Made by a program: the position numbers and the translations under genes. Below the pieces are notes generated by a model. It searched no databases and was not told the DNA's origin. It saw only the letters and a program-made list of their open reading frames with translations. Below, in pieces: positions 34,278 to 43,599 of a DNA stretch of 64,000 nt; the first letter of the stretch is position 1; every line of letters starts with the position of its first letter. This DNA comes from Hyphomicrobiales bacterium (GTDB lineage: Bacteria > Pseudomonadota > Alphaproteobacteria > Rhizobiales > Rhizobiaceae), in the NCBI GenBank assembly GCA_900470965.1, contig UCCS01000051.1:1-64000 (forward strand). The letters are read 5' to 3'.

Positions 34278-34871
34278 TTGAACTTGTCAGTTCACACCAT
34301 TGGCGAGATCGTCTGGGTCCTCGGAATTATCGCATGGTACGTCATTCGATATCCATTTGAGCGCCGCGGCAAACGCGTGCCCGTCGTCAGCAGCCAGCGG
34401 AGCGTCTCTGAGAAGATAGCCCTTGCGGCGGCTCTCGCCGGGCTTGCGATCGTGCCAGGATTTTACGTCGCGACAGGCATCCCGAAAGCTGCCGACTACC
34501 CCGCCCACCTGTGGGCGGTCGTGCTTGGGGCCGCCATCTTCGCGCTCGCCATGTGGGTCTTTCGCAGAACCCACAAGCAGCTGGGACGAAACTGGTCCAT
34601 CACGCTGGAAATCCGCCAGAAGCATGAGCTGATATCATCAGGTCCCTACGCGCTGGTGCGCCACCCCATGTACACCTCCTTCATGCTGATGGGCCTTGCC
34701 CAGGCTTTCCTCCTGTCGAACTGGGTGGCGGGTCTGGCTGGCCTCGTCGGCTTTGCCGTGCTGTTCTTCCTGCGGGTGGACAAGGAAGAGCGTATGATGA
34801 TGGAGGTTTTTGGTCCCGAGTACCGCGCCTATATGGACAGGACGAAGCGGATCATCCCTTATCTCTATTAG
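34278..34871 (+). CDS. Isoprenylcysteine carboxyl methyltransferase-like membrane protein
   Basis: 197 residues from a TTG at 34278. About four to five membrane helices. The C-terminal half has SGPYALVRHPMYTSF and RVDKEERMMMEVFGPEYRAY, the SAM-binding pattern of the ICMT/phospholipid methyltransferase family. Bacterial members methylate lipids or unknown targets in the membrane; prenylated proteins are not expected here. Confidence 0.78.
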   Translation: MNLSVHTIGEIVWVLGIIAWYVIRYPFERRGKRVPVVSSQRSVSEKIALAAALAGLAIVPGFYVATGIPKAADYPAHLWAVVLGAAIFALAMWVFRRTHKQLGRNWSITLEIRQKHELISSGPYALVRHPMYTSFMLMGLAQAFLLSNWVAGLAGLVGFAVLFFLRVDKEERMMMEVFGPEYRAYMDRTKRIIPYLY

Positions 34872-34972
34872 AGCAATTCCAGCAAAAGTGTGCAGCGGTT
34901 TTGCGTTCGGAATTGCGTGAAAACAAGGAGATAGATCATTTCCGTGTTTCGAAGAAAAAACGGAAATGATCT
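34871..34972. repeat. Dispersed palindromic repeat, short type, copy 4, with added hairpin
   Basis: GCAATTCC-GCAAAAGTGTGC-GCGGTTTTGCG-GGAATTGC then GTGAAAACAAGGAGATAGA. It continues into a 13-bp perfect inverted repeat, AGATCATTTCCGT (34933-34945) with its complement at 34960-34972. The second arm ends 14 bp before the next start codon and so may influence it. Confidence 0.7.
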
Positions 34973-34986
34973 AGGAGGAGGGCACG

Positions 34987-35772
34987 ATGAGGGGACGAAC
35001 AATCAGACTTTCGCCCGCAAGGCGGCTTGTCGGAGATCTCATGCGATTTTCGATCGGCATCCCGCGCGTCACCGTGCAGCGGCAGATGAATATCCGCCCG
35101 CTGCTGGAAGCGAGAAGCGCCTGCGATCCGCGCCCGTCATGGACCGTGCTGTTCCTGAAAGGCTATGCGCTGCTCTCGAAGGAGACCCCGGATCTCCGGC
35201 GCGCCTATATCAAATTCCCGATTCATCAGCTCTACGAATATCCCGAAAGCGTGGCCTCCATCGCTCATGAGCGCGAGCATGAGGGCGAGCGGATCGTTCT
35301 CCTGAGCAAGATAAAGGGGCCGGAACAGCGCCCCATTCCCGAGTTGGAAAAGCTGATCCGCGAAGCCCGCTCGCTGCCGATTGGCGAGATCAAGGACTTC
35401 CGGCGTTCGCTCAAACTTGCCCGGGCGCCTGCCCTGCTCCGCTGGTCCATGATGTGGCTCGGGCTCAACCTGGCAAAACGGCGCGGGCATTATTTCGGCA
35501 CGTTCCAGTTCTCTGTCTATTCCGGCCTCGGCGCCGAATCCCTCAATCCGCTCACGCCGCTCACCACGCTACTGAACTACGGCCCGATCGATGCGGACGG
35601 CTCTGTCACCGTGCGCATCCACTACGACCACCGCGTCATGGATGGCGCCAGCATTGCCCGGGCATTGGAGCGGTTCGAAAAGATCCTGAACGGCGAGGTC
35701 ACCGACGAGGTCAGGGGGTTGCCGCAGGCGGAAAAGCCCGCCGGCATATCGATTGCAGGAATTGCCCCATGA
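34987..35772 (+). CDS. Lipoyl-less 2-oxoacid dehydrogenase acyltransferase-like protein
   Basis: 261 residues with only the catalytic domain of E2 acyltransferases: HRVMDG at 215-220 is the HxxxDG active site. Lipoyl and subunit-binding domains are absent, so it is not a normal dehydrogenase-complex E2. GAGGAG precedes the ATG. Its stop overlaps the start of the SDR gene (ATGA), so the two are coupled. It may transfer an acyl group from CoA to an unknown acceptor. Confidence 0.72.
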   Translation: MRGRTIRLSPARRLVGDLMRFSIGIPRVTVQRQMNIRPLLEARSACDPRPSWTVLFLKGYALLSKETPDLRRAYIKFPIHQLYEYPESVASIAHEREHEGERIVLLSKIKGPEQRPIPELEKLIREARSLPIGEIKDFRRSLKLARAPALLRWSMMWLGLNLAKRRGHYFGTFQFSVYSGLGAESLNPLTPLTTLLNYGPIDADGSVTVRIHYDHRVMDGASIARALERFEKILNGEVTDEVRGLPQAEKPAGISIAGIAP

Positions 35773-36647
35773 GCGAAAGCGCCGAGCAGCGCTTGGCTGT
35801 CGTCGTTCTCGGTGCATCCCGCGGTATCGGGCGGGCCATTGCCAGGGTCGCCGCGCGCGAGGGCAATATCACCGTGCTCGTGGCCCGCTCCGCCGAAGGC
35901 CTTGCGGCGGCGGCGGCAGAGATTGCGCAGGCCGGCGGAGAAGCCTTCACGATCGAACTCGACCTCGCCTCTAAGGATGCATCCGCCCGGCTGGAATCCT
36001 ATCTCGCCGAAAACGGGCTCGCCTGCAGCGTTCTGGTTAACAGCGCCGGTTATGGGCTGCGCGGCGCGGCAACCTCCCTGCCCGCCGAGGATCAGCTTGG
36101 GATCATCGACGTCAACATCCGCGCGCTCGCCGACATGACCCTTCGCTTCCTGCCGGGCATGGTGGCGCGCCGCAGCGGCGGCGTCATCAATCTCGGCTCC
36201 GTCGCCGGTTTCACGCCAGGCCCCTACATGGCCTTCTATTACGCCAGCAAGAATTTCGTGCGCGCCTTCTCGACCGCCCTGTATGAGGAAGTCCGCCGCT
36301 TCGGTGTGACGATAACCTGCGTCGCCCCCGGCCCTGTCTCGACCGACTTTCTGGAAAAATCCGGCGCCGACCGGGCCGCCCTCTTCAAGGTCCTACCCAA
36401 GCTCGATGCCGATTATGTGGCCGAGCAGGCATGGCAGGGCTTCAAGTCCGGCCGCTGCCTCGTCATTCCCGGCATCTCCTCGAAGCTCGCCGCCTTCATT
36501 GCGAGAATCTTGCCCTCAGCGGTGGCGCTCCGCCTGATCGGCCGGGCTCAGCGCCGGAAAAGAGACCCGAGCCCCCATCGGCCGGAAACGAGCACTACGG
36601 CACCGGTCCACAAACCGGAATCGGCTTTCGGAAAGCCCGATGTCTAG
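35769..36647 (+). CDS. Short-chain dehydrogenase/reductase coupled to the acyltransferase
   Basis: 292 residues from the ATG at 35769. GASRGIG near 16-22, NSAG, a Ser in GSVAG and YYASK are the SDR motifs. The C-terminal 30 residues are basic and proline-rich. It resembles the DltE/YqjQ-like group acting on acyl or lipid substrates. The tight overlap with the acyltransferase suggests a joint pathway, perhaps beta-ketoacyl reduction, which is inference. Confidence 0.8.
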   Translation: MSESAEQRLAVVVLGASRGIGRAIARVAAREGNITVLVARSAEGLAAAAAEIAQAGGEAFTIELDLASKDASARLESYLAENGLACSVLVNSAGYGLRGAATSLPAEDQLGIIDVNIRALADMTLRFLPGMVARRSGGVINLGSVAGFTPGPYMAFYYASKNFVRAFSTALYEEVRRFGVTITCVAPGPVSTDFLEKSGADRAALFKVLPKLDADYVAEQAWQGFKSGRCLVIPGISSKLAAFIARILPSAVALRLIGRAQRRKRDPSPHRPETSTTAPVHKPESAFGKPDV

Positions 36648-36716
36648 GCTCAGAAGGTGTCCTTCGTGCCTGAGAATGGACGCGCAGCGCTTCAGCTGAG
36701 GCTGCGGTGCCCGGGA

Positions 36717-37004
36717 TTAGGGCTGGTTGTCGCTGCGCACGAAAACCTGCTTTGAATGATCAGGCTGATCGGCCTGCGGTGGCTCTTGGCTGATTCGCAG
36801 CCACCAGACCGCGCTCATATGCGGCGCCGTCAGTTGTCCGTCATGCGGCGATGGTTTCACGACCTCGTTCTGAATGCGATCGCCTTTTCCGGGTGCAATA
36901 TCGTGAGCGCAAGCCATGGTCACAGGAAGAGCAAGAGCCGCGCTCGCGAGGAGCGCTCTCCAGGCATGTCTTGCAGCGCTTGGCATGACGGGCCGGTTTC
37001 TCAT
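36717..37004 (-). CDS. Possible small secreted protein
   Basis: 95 residues with a signal-like stretch (RALLASAALALPVTMACAHD) and a polar mature part. No clear ribosome-binding site precedes either ATG (37004 or 36986), and no family is recognised. The 530-bp gap between the SDR and TetR genes holds nothing else I can support. Confidence 0.35.
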   Translation of the reverse strand: MRNRPVMPSAARHAWRALLASAALALPVTMACAHDIAPGKGDRIQNEVVKPSPHDGQLTAPHMSAVWWLRISQEPPQADQPDHSKQVFVRSDNQP

Positions 37005-37181
37005 CAGCCCATTCAGCCAGAATATTAGCCTTTACGGAAGTACGAAACGGTAAATGCGCCAGCAGTAAACGTAAATATACTGACGGTTCGCGCCCGCAAC
37101 CCTCATACATATCAGGGCGGGCCTGGCAAGATAAACATTCATTCGATTGACTGAAACTTTCGTTGGGGTTATACATGAGAC

Positions 37182-37868
37182 ATGACTGATGAACAAAACC
37201 AACCGAACCGCGCCGAAATCACCCGGGAAAAGCTCCTGTCCGCGGCGTTGGATGTCTTCGGCCGCTATGGCTTCGACGGCACCTCGACGCGGCAGCTCAG
37301 CGAGGCTGCGGGCGTCAACCTTCAGGCCATTCCCTATTATTTCGGCGGCAAGGAAGGCCTCTATGTCGCGACGGCGGAATATCTGGTCTCGCGCATCGAC
37401 CGCCATGTCGGCTCCCTGCGCCAGCAGATCGGCGCCCATCTCATGGCGCTCGAGGCTGCGGGTCGGACACTGAGCGAAGAGGATGCGCGACGCCTGCTGA
37501 CGGAGATGGGCGCGACCATGGTCGGCCTTTTCGTCAGCAAGGAGTCCGAGCCCTGGGCGCGCTTCATCATCCGCGAGCAGATGGAGCCGACCGAGGCCTT
37601 CGCCCGTGTCTATCAGGGCCTCATGCGCCCGATGATCGAAATGGCGCGCCGCATGATCGGCACCATCCTGCAGGAAGACCCGGCCAGCGAACATGTGCGG
37701 CTGCGCACCCTCGCCTTCGTCGGCAACATCATGGTCTTCCGTGTCGCCCATGCGGCCGTTCTCGCCCAGATGGAGTGGCAGTCGGTCGGGTCAGAACAAC
37801 TCCAGACCCTGCGCAACCTCGTTGCAGAGCTTGTCGGCCAGCTGCATCAGGCGAAAGGAAATACCTGA
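37182..37868 (+). CDS. TetR-family regulator, CecR (YbiH)-like
   Basis: 228 residues: N-terminal helix-turn-helix ([20 protein letters not shown] then [10 protein letters not shown]) and a C-terminal DUF1956-type ligand domain. In Escherichia coli cecR precedes ybhGFSR; the order here is the same, and this stop overlaps the next start (TGATG). It should repress its own operon until a drug-like ligand binds. Confidence 0.84.
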   Translation: MTDEQNQPNRAEITREKLLSAALDVFGRYGFDGTSTRQLSEAAGVNLQAIPYYFGGKEGLYVATAEYLVSRIDRHVGSLRQQIGAHLMALEAAGRTLSEEDARRLLTEMGATMVGLFVSKESEPWARFIIREQMEPTEAFARVYQGLMRPMIEMARRMIGTILQEDPASEHVRLRTLAFVGNIMVFRVAHAAVLAQMEWQSVGSEQLQTLRNLVAELVGQLHQAKGNT

Positions 37869-38875
37869 TGAGACGGATCCTCCCCCTTGCCATCGTCATT
37901 CTCCTCGCTGCGGGTGCCGCCGCCTGGTGGTATGGCCTGCCTCAGAAGCTCGGCTGGCTGCCGGAACGATCAGGGGAATTCGCGCTCTATGGCAATGTCG
38001 ATATCCGCCAGGTCTCTCTCGGTTTCCGCGTCGATGGCCGGCTTGCCTCGCTCGCCGTCGATGAGGGCGACATGATCAAGAGCGGCGATGTGCTCGGCAA
38101 GCTCGACGTCGCACCTTTCGAAGCGGCTGTCGCCTCGGCGCAAGCCAATGTCGCCGCCCTGCAGGCGACACTCGACAAGCTGAAGGCCGGTCCGCGCCCG
38201 ACGGAGATCGCCCAGGCGCAAGCCTCCTATGATGAAAGCCTTGCCGCGCTGCGCAATGCCAATATCGCCTATGACCGCGCCCGCCAGCTCCGCCCTCAGG
38301 GCACGATATCGGAGGCGAACCTCGACCAGGCGACCGCCAATCGTTCGATGGCGGCAGCACGTGCGGATTCCGCCAATGAAGCGCTGAAACTCCTGCAGGA
38401 GGGCAGCCGCGTGGAAGACATTGCCAATGCCGAGGCGCAATTGAAGGCCGCGCAATCTGCATTGGTCTCCGCCCGCATCTCGCTTGCCGATACCGAATTG
38501 CGCGCGCCGAATGACGGTGTCATCCTGTCGCGCGTGCGGGAACCCGGCGCCATCGTTTCGCCGGCTGATACGGTCTATGTCCTCTCCCTCACGCAGCCGG
38601 TCTGGGTGCGCAGCTATGTCGCGGAAGGCGATCTTGGCCGCTTGCATCCCGGCATGAAGGTTCAGGTCACCTCGGATACGCAGCCGGACAAGCCCTATGA
38701 AGGCACGATCGGCTTCATTTCGCCGGTCGCCGAATTCACGCCGAAATCAGTCGAGACGCCGGAGCTTCGCACCGACCTCGTCTATCGCTTGCGCATCGTC
38801 ATCGACAAGCCCGGCCCCGATCTGCGCCAGGGCATGCCGGTCACCGTGCGCTTTCCCTCGCTGGCCGCACAATGA
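37868..38875 (+). CDS. HlyD-type membrane fusion protein, YbhG-like
   Basis: 335 residues. One N-terminal helix ([18 protein letters not shown]), lipoyl halves around a coiled coil rich in alanine and glutamine (residues about 75-200), and [17 protein letters not shown] as the second half-motif. It would connect the ABC exporter to an outer-membrane channel. Coupled to both neighbours by overlaps. Confidence 0.85.
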   Translation: MRRILPLAIVILLAAGAAAWWYGLPQKLGWLPERSGEFALYGNVDIRQVSLGFRVDGRLASLAVDEGDMIKSGDVLGKLDVAPFEAAVASAQANVAALQATLDKLKAGPRPTEIAQAQASYDESLAALRNANIAYDRARQLRPQGTISEANLDQATANRSMAAARADSANEALKLLQEGSRVEDIANAEAQLKAAQSALVSARISLADTELRAPNDGVILSRVREPGAIVSPADTVYVLSLTQPVWVRSYVAEGDLGRLHPGMKVQVTSDTQPDKPYEGTIGFISPVAEFTPKSVETPELRTDLVYRLRIVIDKPGPDLRQGMPVTVRFPSLAAQ

Positions 38876-40614
38876 GCACCTCTCCCGCCCCAAAGGATGA
38901 AGCGCTGGTGCGGCTTGCTGATGTCACCAAGCGCTTCGGCGATGGCCCGGCCGCACTCGATGCTGTCTCCGGCGAAGTGAAGGGCGGCGCGATCACCGGC
39001 CTGGTCGGCCCCGACGGCGCCGGCAAGACGACATTGATCCGGCTGATGACCGGCCTGATGATGCCCGATAGCGGCACGGTGGAGGTGCTGGGCTTCGATA
39101 CGCACAAGAACCCGGCCGCCATCCAGGCCTCGATCGGCTACATGCCGCAGCGCTTCGGCCTCTATGAGGATCTGTCGGTTCAGGAAAATCTCGATCTCTA
39201 CGCCGATCTGCGCGGCCTCCCGAAGGCCGAACGCGCAGCCTCCTTCGAGGAACTGCTGACCTTCACCGATCTCAAGCGCTTCACGACGCGGCTTGCCGGC
39301 AAGCTCTCGGGCGGCATGAAACAGAAACTCGGCCTTGCCTGTGCGCTGCTGAAGAAGCCGCGCCTGCTGCTGCTCGATGAGCCGGGCGTCGGCGTCGATC
39401 CCATCTCGCGGCGCGATCTCTGGAAAATGGTCGAGAACCTGACGCAGGAAGGCATCGGCGTGCTCTGGTCGACCGCCTATCTGGATGAGGCAGAGGCCTG
39501 TGATCACGTTCTGCTGCTCAATCAGGGCAAGCTGCTCTTTTCCGGCAAGCCGCATGACCTGACCGGTCGCGTGGAAGACCGCGTCTTCAAGGTGTCTGGT
39601 GTCACCGGCCGCAGGCGGCAGGTGCTGGCCGAACTGCTGCAGACAAAGGGTGTCATCGACGGCGTCATCCAGGGCGATGCCATCCGCCTCGTCACCGGCA
39701 AGGACGAGAGCCCTGACATCGGCAACGCCGGCGGCGAGGCAAAACTGACGCCCACCCCTGCCCGCTTCGAGGATGCCTTCATCGATATGCTCGGCGGCGG
39801 CCCCGGCGGACACTCGAAACTCGCGGAAGCGCAAGCGGCGCCGAGCGAGATGGGTGATCGTCCCGTCATCGAGGCGCATGGCCTGACCAAGCGCTTCGGG
39901 GATTTCACCGCCGCCGACAAGATCACCTTCGATATAAGCCGCGGCGAGATCTTCGGCCTGCTCGGCCCGAATGGCGCGGGCAAGTCCACGACTTTCAAGA
40001 TGCTCTGCGGCCTGTTGAAGCCGACGGAGGGCGAAGGTCGTGTTGCCGGCTTCGACCTGCGCAAGGATGCCGCCGAAGCCCGCAACCAGCTCGGCTACAT
40101 GGCGCAAAAATTCTCGCTCTATGGCGATCTCACCGTCATGCAGAACCTCGAATTCTTCGCCGGCGTCTACGGCCTTTCCGGCAGCCGACGGCGCGAGCGC
40201 ATCGAGTTGATGACCGACATATTCGATTTCGGCCGCCACGCGCGCCATTCGGCCAAGGACCTGCCGCTCGGCCTGAAACAGCGCCTGGCGCTTGCCTGCG
40301 CCGTCATGCATGAACCGCGCGCCCTCTTCCTCGACGAACCCACATCAGGCGTCGACCCGATCACGCGGCGCGAATTCTGGACCCATATCAATGCACTCGT
40401 CGAAAAGGGCGTCACGGTGCTCGTGACGACGCATTTCATGGACGAGGCCGAATATTGCGACCGCATCTCGCTGATCTATCGCGGCCGCTCGATCGCGCTC
40501 GGTTCGCCTGATGAGCTGAAGGCGCGTGTCGCAACCAGAGAAGAGCCGGACCCGACGATGGAGGATGCCTTCATCGCCCTTGTGCAGGAATCCGAAACGG
40601 AGGAAGCCGCATGA
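38872..40614 (+). CDS. Double-domain ABC exporter ATPase, YbhF-like
   Basis: 580 residues with two nucleotide-binding domains: first Walker [10 protein letters not shown] at 46-54 with LSGGMKQ; second GPNGAGKST at 365-373 with the degenerate signature LPLGLKQ. The joined halves serve the two permeases encoded next. Overlaps the previous gene by 4 bases and the next by 4 bases. Confidence 0.87.
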   Translation: MSTSPAPKDEALVRLADVTKRFGDGPAALDAVSGEVKGGAITGLVGPDGAGKTTLIRLMTGLMMPDSGTVEVLGFDTHKNPAAIQASIGYMPQRFGLYEDLSVQENLDLYADLRGLPKAERAASFEELLTFTDLKRFTTRLAGKLSGGMKQKLGLACALLKKPRLLLLDEPGVGVDPISRRDLWKMVENLTQEGIGVLWSTAYLDEAEACDHVLLLNQGKLLFSGKPHDLTGRVEDRVFKVSGVTGRRRQVLAELLQTKGVIDGVIQGDAIRLVTGKDESPDIGNAGGEAKLTPTPARFEDAFIDMLGGGPGGHSKLAEAQAAPSEMGDRPVIEAHGLTKRFGDFTAADKITFDISRGEIFGLLGPNGAGKSTTFKMLCGLLKPTEGEGRVAGFDLRKDAAEARNQLGYMAQKFSLYGDLTVMQNLEFFAGVYGLSGSRRRERIELMTDIFDFGRHARHSAKDLPLGLKQRLALACAVMHEPRALFLDEPTSGVDPITRREFWTHINALVEKGVTVLVTTHFMDEAEYCDRISLIYRGRSIALGSPDELKARVATREEPDPTMEDAFIALVQESETEEAA

Positions 40615-41735
40615 GCGCCTCCTCCCGCATCCGCCGCTTCATCGCCCTCGTGCGCAAGGAAAGCTATCAGGCGATCCGTGATCCCAGCACCATTCTCATC
40701 GCCTTCGTGTTGCCGCTGATCCTGCTCTTCCTCTTCGGCTATGGCGTGTCGCTGGATACGACCCGCACCCGCATCGGCCTCGTGCTGGAACAGGCCACAC
40801 CCTTGACGCAGGACCTCGCGGCAAGCTTCCAGGCCTCCCGCTATTTCTCCGTCACTGTTGGCCGCGACCGGCGCATGTTCGAAGAGGATCTCGTTCTCGG
40901 CAATGTGCGCGGCATCGTCGTCATCCCCGCCGATTTCACGACAGACTATGCCGCCGGCAACCACCCGCAGATCCAGGTTCTCGTCGACGGTTCGGACCCG
41001 AATACCGCCAATTTCGTGCAGAACTATGCGCAAGGGACCGTCGCCAATTGGGAGCGGCAGCGGCAATCCGAAACCGTTGCGGCGGGTCCCCCCATCTCCA
41101 TCGAGCAGCGCTTCTGGTTCAATCCGGAGCTCACGAGCCGCAACTTCCTCGTCCCCGGCTCCATCGCCATCGTCATGACGCTGGTCGGCACGCTGCTCAC
41201 CTCTCTCGTCGTCGCCCGCGAATGGGAGCGCGGCACGATGGAGGCGATGATGGCGACGCCGGTGACATCAGCCGAACTGCTTGCCGGCAAGATCCTTCCC
41301 TATTTCCTGCTTGGCCTCGCCTCGATGACGCTCTGCGTGCTGCTGGCCGTCTTCCTCTTCGGCGTGCCGTTCCGCGGCTCGGTCGCAGCGCTCTATGCCC
41401 TGTCAGCCGCCTTCCTGATCCCCGCGCTCGGCCAGGGCCTGCTGATCTCGACGGCAACCAAGAACCAGTTCCTCGCCTCGCAGATCGCGCTGATTACAGC
41501 CTTTCTGCCGGCCTTCCTGCTGTCGGGCTTTCTCTTCGAGATCAACTCGATGCCGGCAATCATCCAGTGGATCACCATCATCGTGCCGGCCCGCTATCTG
41601 ATCCCCAGCCTGCAGACGGTGTTCCTGGCAGGCGATATCTGGCCGATGTTTGCCCGCTCCATCGCCGTCATGCTCACGATCGGCGGCATCATGTTTGTGC
41701 TGGCTGCCCGCAGCACCAGAAAGAGGATCGGCTGA
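40611..41735 (+). CDS. ABC-2 type permease, YbhS-like
   Basis: 374 residues: one N-terminal helix (STILIAFVLPLILLFLFGYG), a large periplasmic domain, and five C-terminal helices with the ABC2 signature REWERGTMEAMMATPV. It forms a heterodimer with the next gene product. Export substrate unknown; E. coli YbhFSR is linked to drugs and to Na+/Li+ export. Confidence 0.86.
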   Translation: MSASSRIRRFIALVRKESYQAIRDPSTILIAFVLPLILLFLFGYGVSLDTTRTRIGLVLEQATPLTQDLAASFQASRYFSVTVGRDRRMFEEDLVLGNVRGIVVIPADFTTDYAAGNHPQIQVLVDGSDPNTANFVQNYAQGTVANWERQRQSETVAAGPPISIEQRFWFNPELTSRNFLVPGSIAIVMTLVGTLLTSLVVAREWERGTMEAMMATPVTSAELLAGKILPYFLLGLASMTLCVLLAVFLFGVPFRGSVAALYALSAAFLIPALGQGLLISTATKNQFLASQIALITAFLPAFLLSGFLFEINSMPAIIQWITIIVPARYLIPSLQTVFLAGDIWPMFARSIAVMLTIGGIMFVLAARSTRKRIG

Positions 41736-41736
41736 G

Positions 41737-42849
41737 ATGTGGTGGACCCGGCTGAAGGCCCTCATCGTCAAGGAACTGCTCGCCGTGATGCGCGACCCCA
41801 AGGGTCGCTTCGTGCTGATCGTGCCGCCCCTCATGCAGCTCCTCGTCTTTTCCTATGCGGCGACGCTTGAAGTGCGCAATGTCGACGTCATGGTGCTGAA
41901 CCGCGACAGCGGTCATTGGGGGCAGGAACTGATCCAGCGCATCCAGGGCTCCCCGACCTTCCGGCGCATCGAGACCACCGATAACCAGACCGATATCCGC
42001 GAGGCGATCGACGGCCAGTCCGTCATTGCCGCAATCGAGATCGGCCCGGATTTCTCCCGCAACATCGAGGCCGGTATCCCCGCCGACCTGCAGATCATCC
42101 TCGACGGGCGCCGCTCCAACGCTTCCCAGATCGTCTCCGGCTATCTCACCCAAATCGGCATGACGCTTTCGACTGAGACGCCGGCAGGCCGGCGCGCCAT
42201 GGCGAAGACGGTCGCGACCGTGCCGCGCAACTGGTTCAACGCCAACCTCACCTATCAATGGTTCATGGTGCCGAACCTGATCGCCAGCATCGCCTTGCTC
42301 ATCGGCCTCATCGTCACAGCGCTTTCCATTGCCCGCGAACGGGAACTCGGCACTTTCGACCAGCTGATGGTCTCGCCGCTGCGCGTCCATGAAATCCTGA
42401 TCGGCAAGCTCATTCCGCCGATGATGATCGGCCTCTTCCACATGACGCTTTATGTGCTGGCGGCGATCTTCATCTTCGGCGTTCCCTTACGCGGCTCGCT
42501 CTTCCTGCTCTATGGCAGCTCGATCTTCTATCTGGGTTCGGTGGCAGGCCTCGGCCTCTTCATCTCGGCGCTCTCGATGACGCAGCAGCAGGCGATCCTC
42601 GGAGCCTTCCTGTTCATGGTGCCGGCCATGCTGCTTTCGGGTTTCGCAACCCCGATCGAGAACATGCCGGACTGGCTGCAGCCCGTGACGATTGTCAATC
42701 CGCTACGCTATTTCCTCATCATCGTCAAAGGCGTCTTCCTGAAGGATATTCCGGCCGCCGAGGTGCTGAACCAGACCATTCCGCTGGCGCTGATCGCCTG
42801 CGCGACACTTGGTGCTGCCGCCTGGCTATTCCGCCGTAGGCTGGAATAG
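41737..42849 (+). CDS. ABC-2 type permease, YbhR-like
   Basis: 370 residues with the same architecture as its neighbour: EVRNVDVMVLNRD leads the periplasmic part, and RERELGTFDQLMVSPL is the ABC2 signature. It starts one base after the previous stop. Last gene of the five-gene operon; no clear terminator follows before the repeat at 42951. Confidence 0.86.
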   Translation: MWWTRLKALIVKELLAVMRDPKGRFVLIVPPLMQLLVFSYAATLEVRNVDVMVLNRDSGHWGQELIQRIQGSPTFRRIETTDNQTDIREAIDGQSVIAAIEIGPDFSRNIEAGIPADLQIILDGRRSNASQIVSGYLTQIGMTLSTETPAGRRAMAKTVATVPRNWFNANLTYQWFMVPNLIASIALLIGLIVTALSIARERELGTFDQLMVSPLRVHEILIGKLIPPMMIGLFHMTLYVLAAIFIFGVPLRGSLFLLYGSSIFYLGSVAGLGLFISALSMTQQQAILGAFLFMVPAMLLSGFATPIENMPDWLQPVTIVNPLRYFLIIVKGVFLKDIPAAEVLNQTIPLALIACATLGAAAWLFRRRLE

Positions 42850-42950
42850 CGCGCCTCACACTATGTGAACTGCGCTTCCAAACCGTGACTCCGAAACGCT
42901 TCTCCGGCCGGAACATCGACATTGATGGGCTCGTTACCCCAGTGCAGACC

Positions 42951-43017
42951 AAAGCAATTCCAGCAGAAATGTGAATTGGTTGCGTCCGGAATTGCGTGAA
43001 AACAAAGACATAGAGCT
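42951..43017. repeat. Dispersed palindromic repeat, short type, copy 5
   Basis: GCAATTCC-GCAGAAATGTG-TTGCGTCC-GGAATTGC followed by GTGAAAACAAAGACATAGAG. It ends 14 bp before the start of the DUF1236 gene, next to its ribosome-binding site. Confidence 0.72.
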
Positions 43018-43030
43018 AAGGAGAAGCAAA

Positions 43031-43426
43031 ATGTACAAGATCATTCTTGTCTCGAGCGCGCTTGCGCTCTCGTCTCTGGCCACGAACGCGATGGCCGATG
43101 GAGCCGTGACGGGTGCCGCCGGCGGCGCAATCACCGGCGCCATTGTCGGCGGTCCCGTGGGCGCTGCAATTGGCGGCGTGGCAGGCGGTGTAGCCGGTGC
43201 TGTCGTCGATCCGCCGCCGCGCGAGGTCGTAACCTACGTCCAGCAGCAGCCGGCACCCCCGTCAGCAGTGGTGGTGCAGCAGCCGATCGTGGTCGGCAAG
43301 CCGCTGCCCGCAGATGTTCAGGTGATCCCGGTGCCGGATAATCCGCGCTATGCCTATACCGTCATCAACGACCGCCATGTGATTGTCGAGCCGCAGACCC
43401 ATCGTGTGGTTCAGGTCATTGAATAA
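43031..43426 (+). CDS. DUF1236-type exported protein with glycine-zipper
   Basis: 131 residues from the ATG at 43031, AAGGAGAAG before it. Signal peptide to AMA-DG. A glycine-rich segment (GAAGGAITGAIVGGPVGAA, about residues 27-60) can insert in membranes. The C-terminus VINDRHVIVEPQTHRVVQVI is the DUF1236 domain, common in rhizobial envelope proteins. Function unknown. Confidence 0.8.
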   Translation: MYKIILVSSALALSSLATNAMADGAVTGAAGGAITGAIVGGPVGAAIGGVAGGVAGAVVDPPPREVVTYVQQQPAPPSAVVVQQPIVVGKPLPADVQVIPVPDNPRYAYTVINDRHVIVEPQTHRVVQVIE

Positions 43427-43433
43427 GCAAAAA

Positions 43434-43462
43434 GGCCCCGCAAAAGCGGGGCCTTCGCTTTT
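43434..43462 (+). terminator. Terminator of the DUF1236 gene
   Basis: GGCCCCGC-AAAA-GCGGGGCC (43434-43453) followed by TTCGCTTTTTT. Confidence 0.88.
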
Positions 43463-43489
43463 TTGACGCGGCTACGGACCCTCTCTTCC

Positions 43490-43574
43490 GTCATGTCAGG
43501 GCTTGTCCCGAGGATCTAAGCCGTAGCCTTTATCATCAACGTGGGCAGATCCTCGGCACAAGGCCGAGGATGAC
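43490..43574. repeat. Long imperfect inverted repeat
   Basis: The arm GTCATG ... CCGAGGATCT (43490-43517) pairs with AGATCCTCGG ... GATGAC (43547-43574). The GAGGATC/GATCCTC cores are exact. It lies between convergent genes and is a second repeat class in this window. Confidence 0.65.
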
Positions 43575-43599
43575 GTAGAGCAAGTAGTGAGGCCCTCGC

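Noticed and set aside
38782-40311. 509-codon frame antisense to the double ATPase
   Set aside because: The plus strand has both Walker A motifs and overlaps its neighbours as an operon; the antisense frame has no motif.
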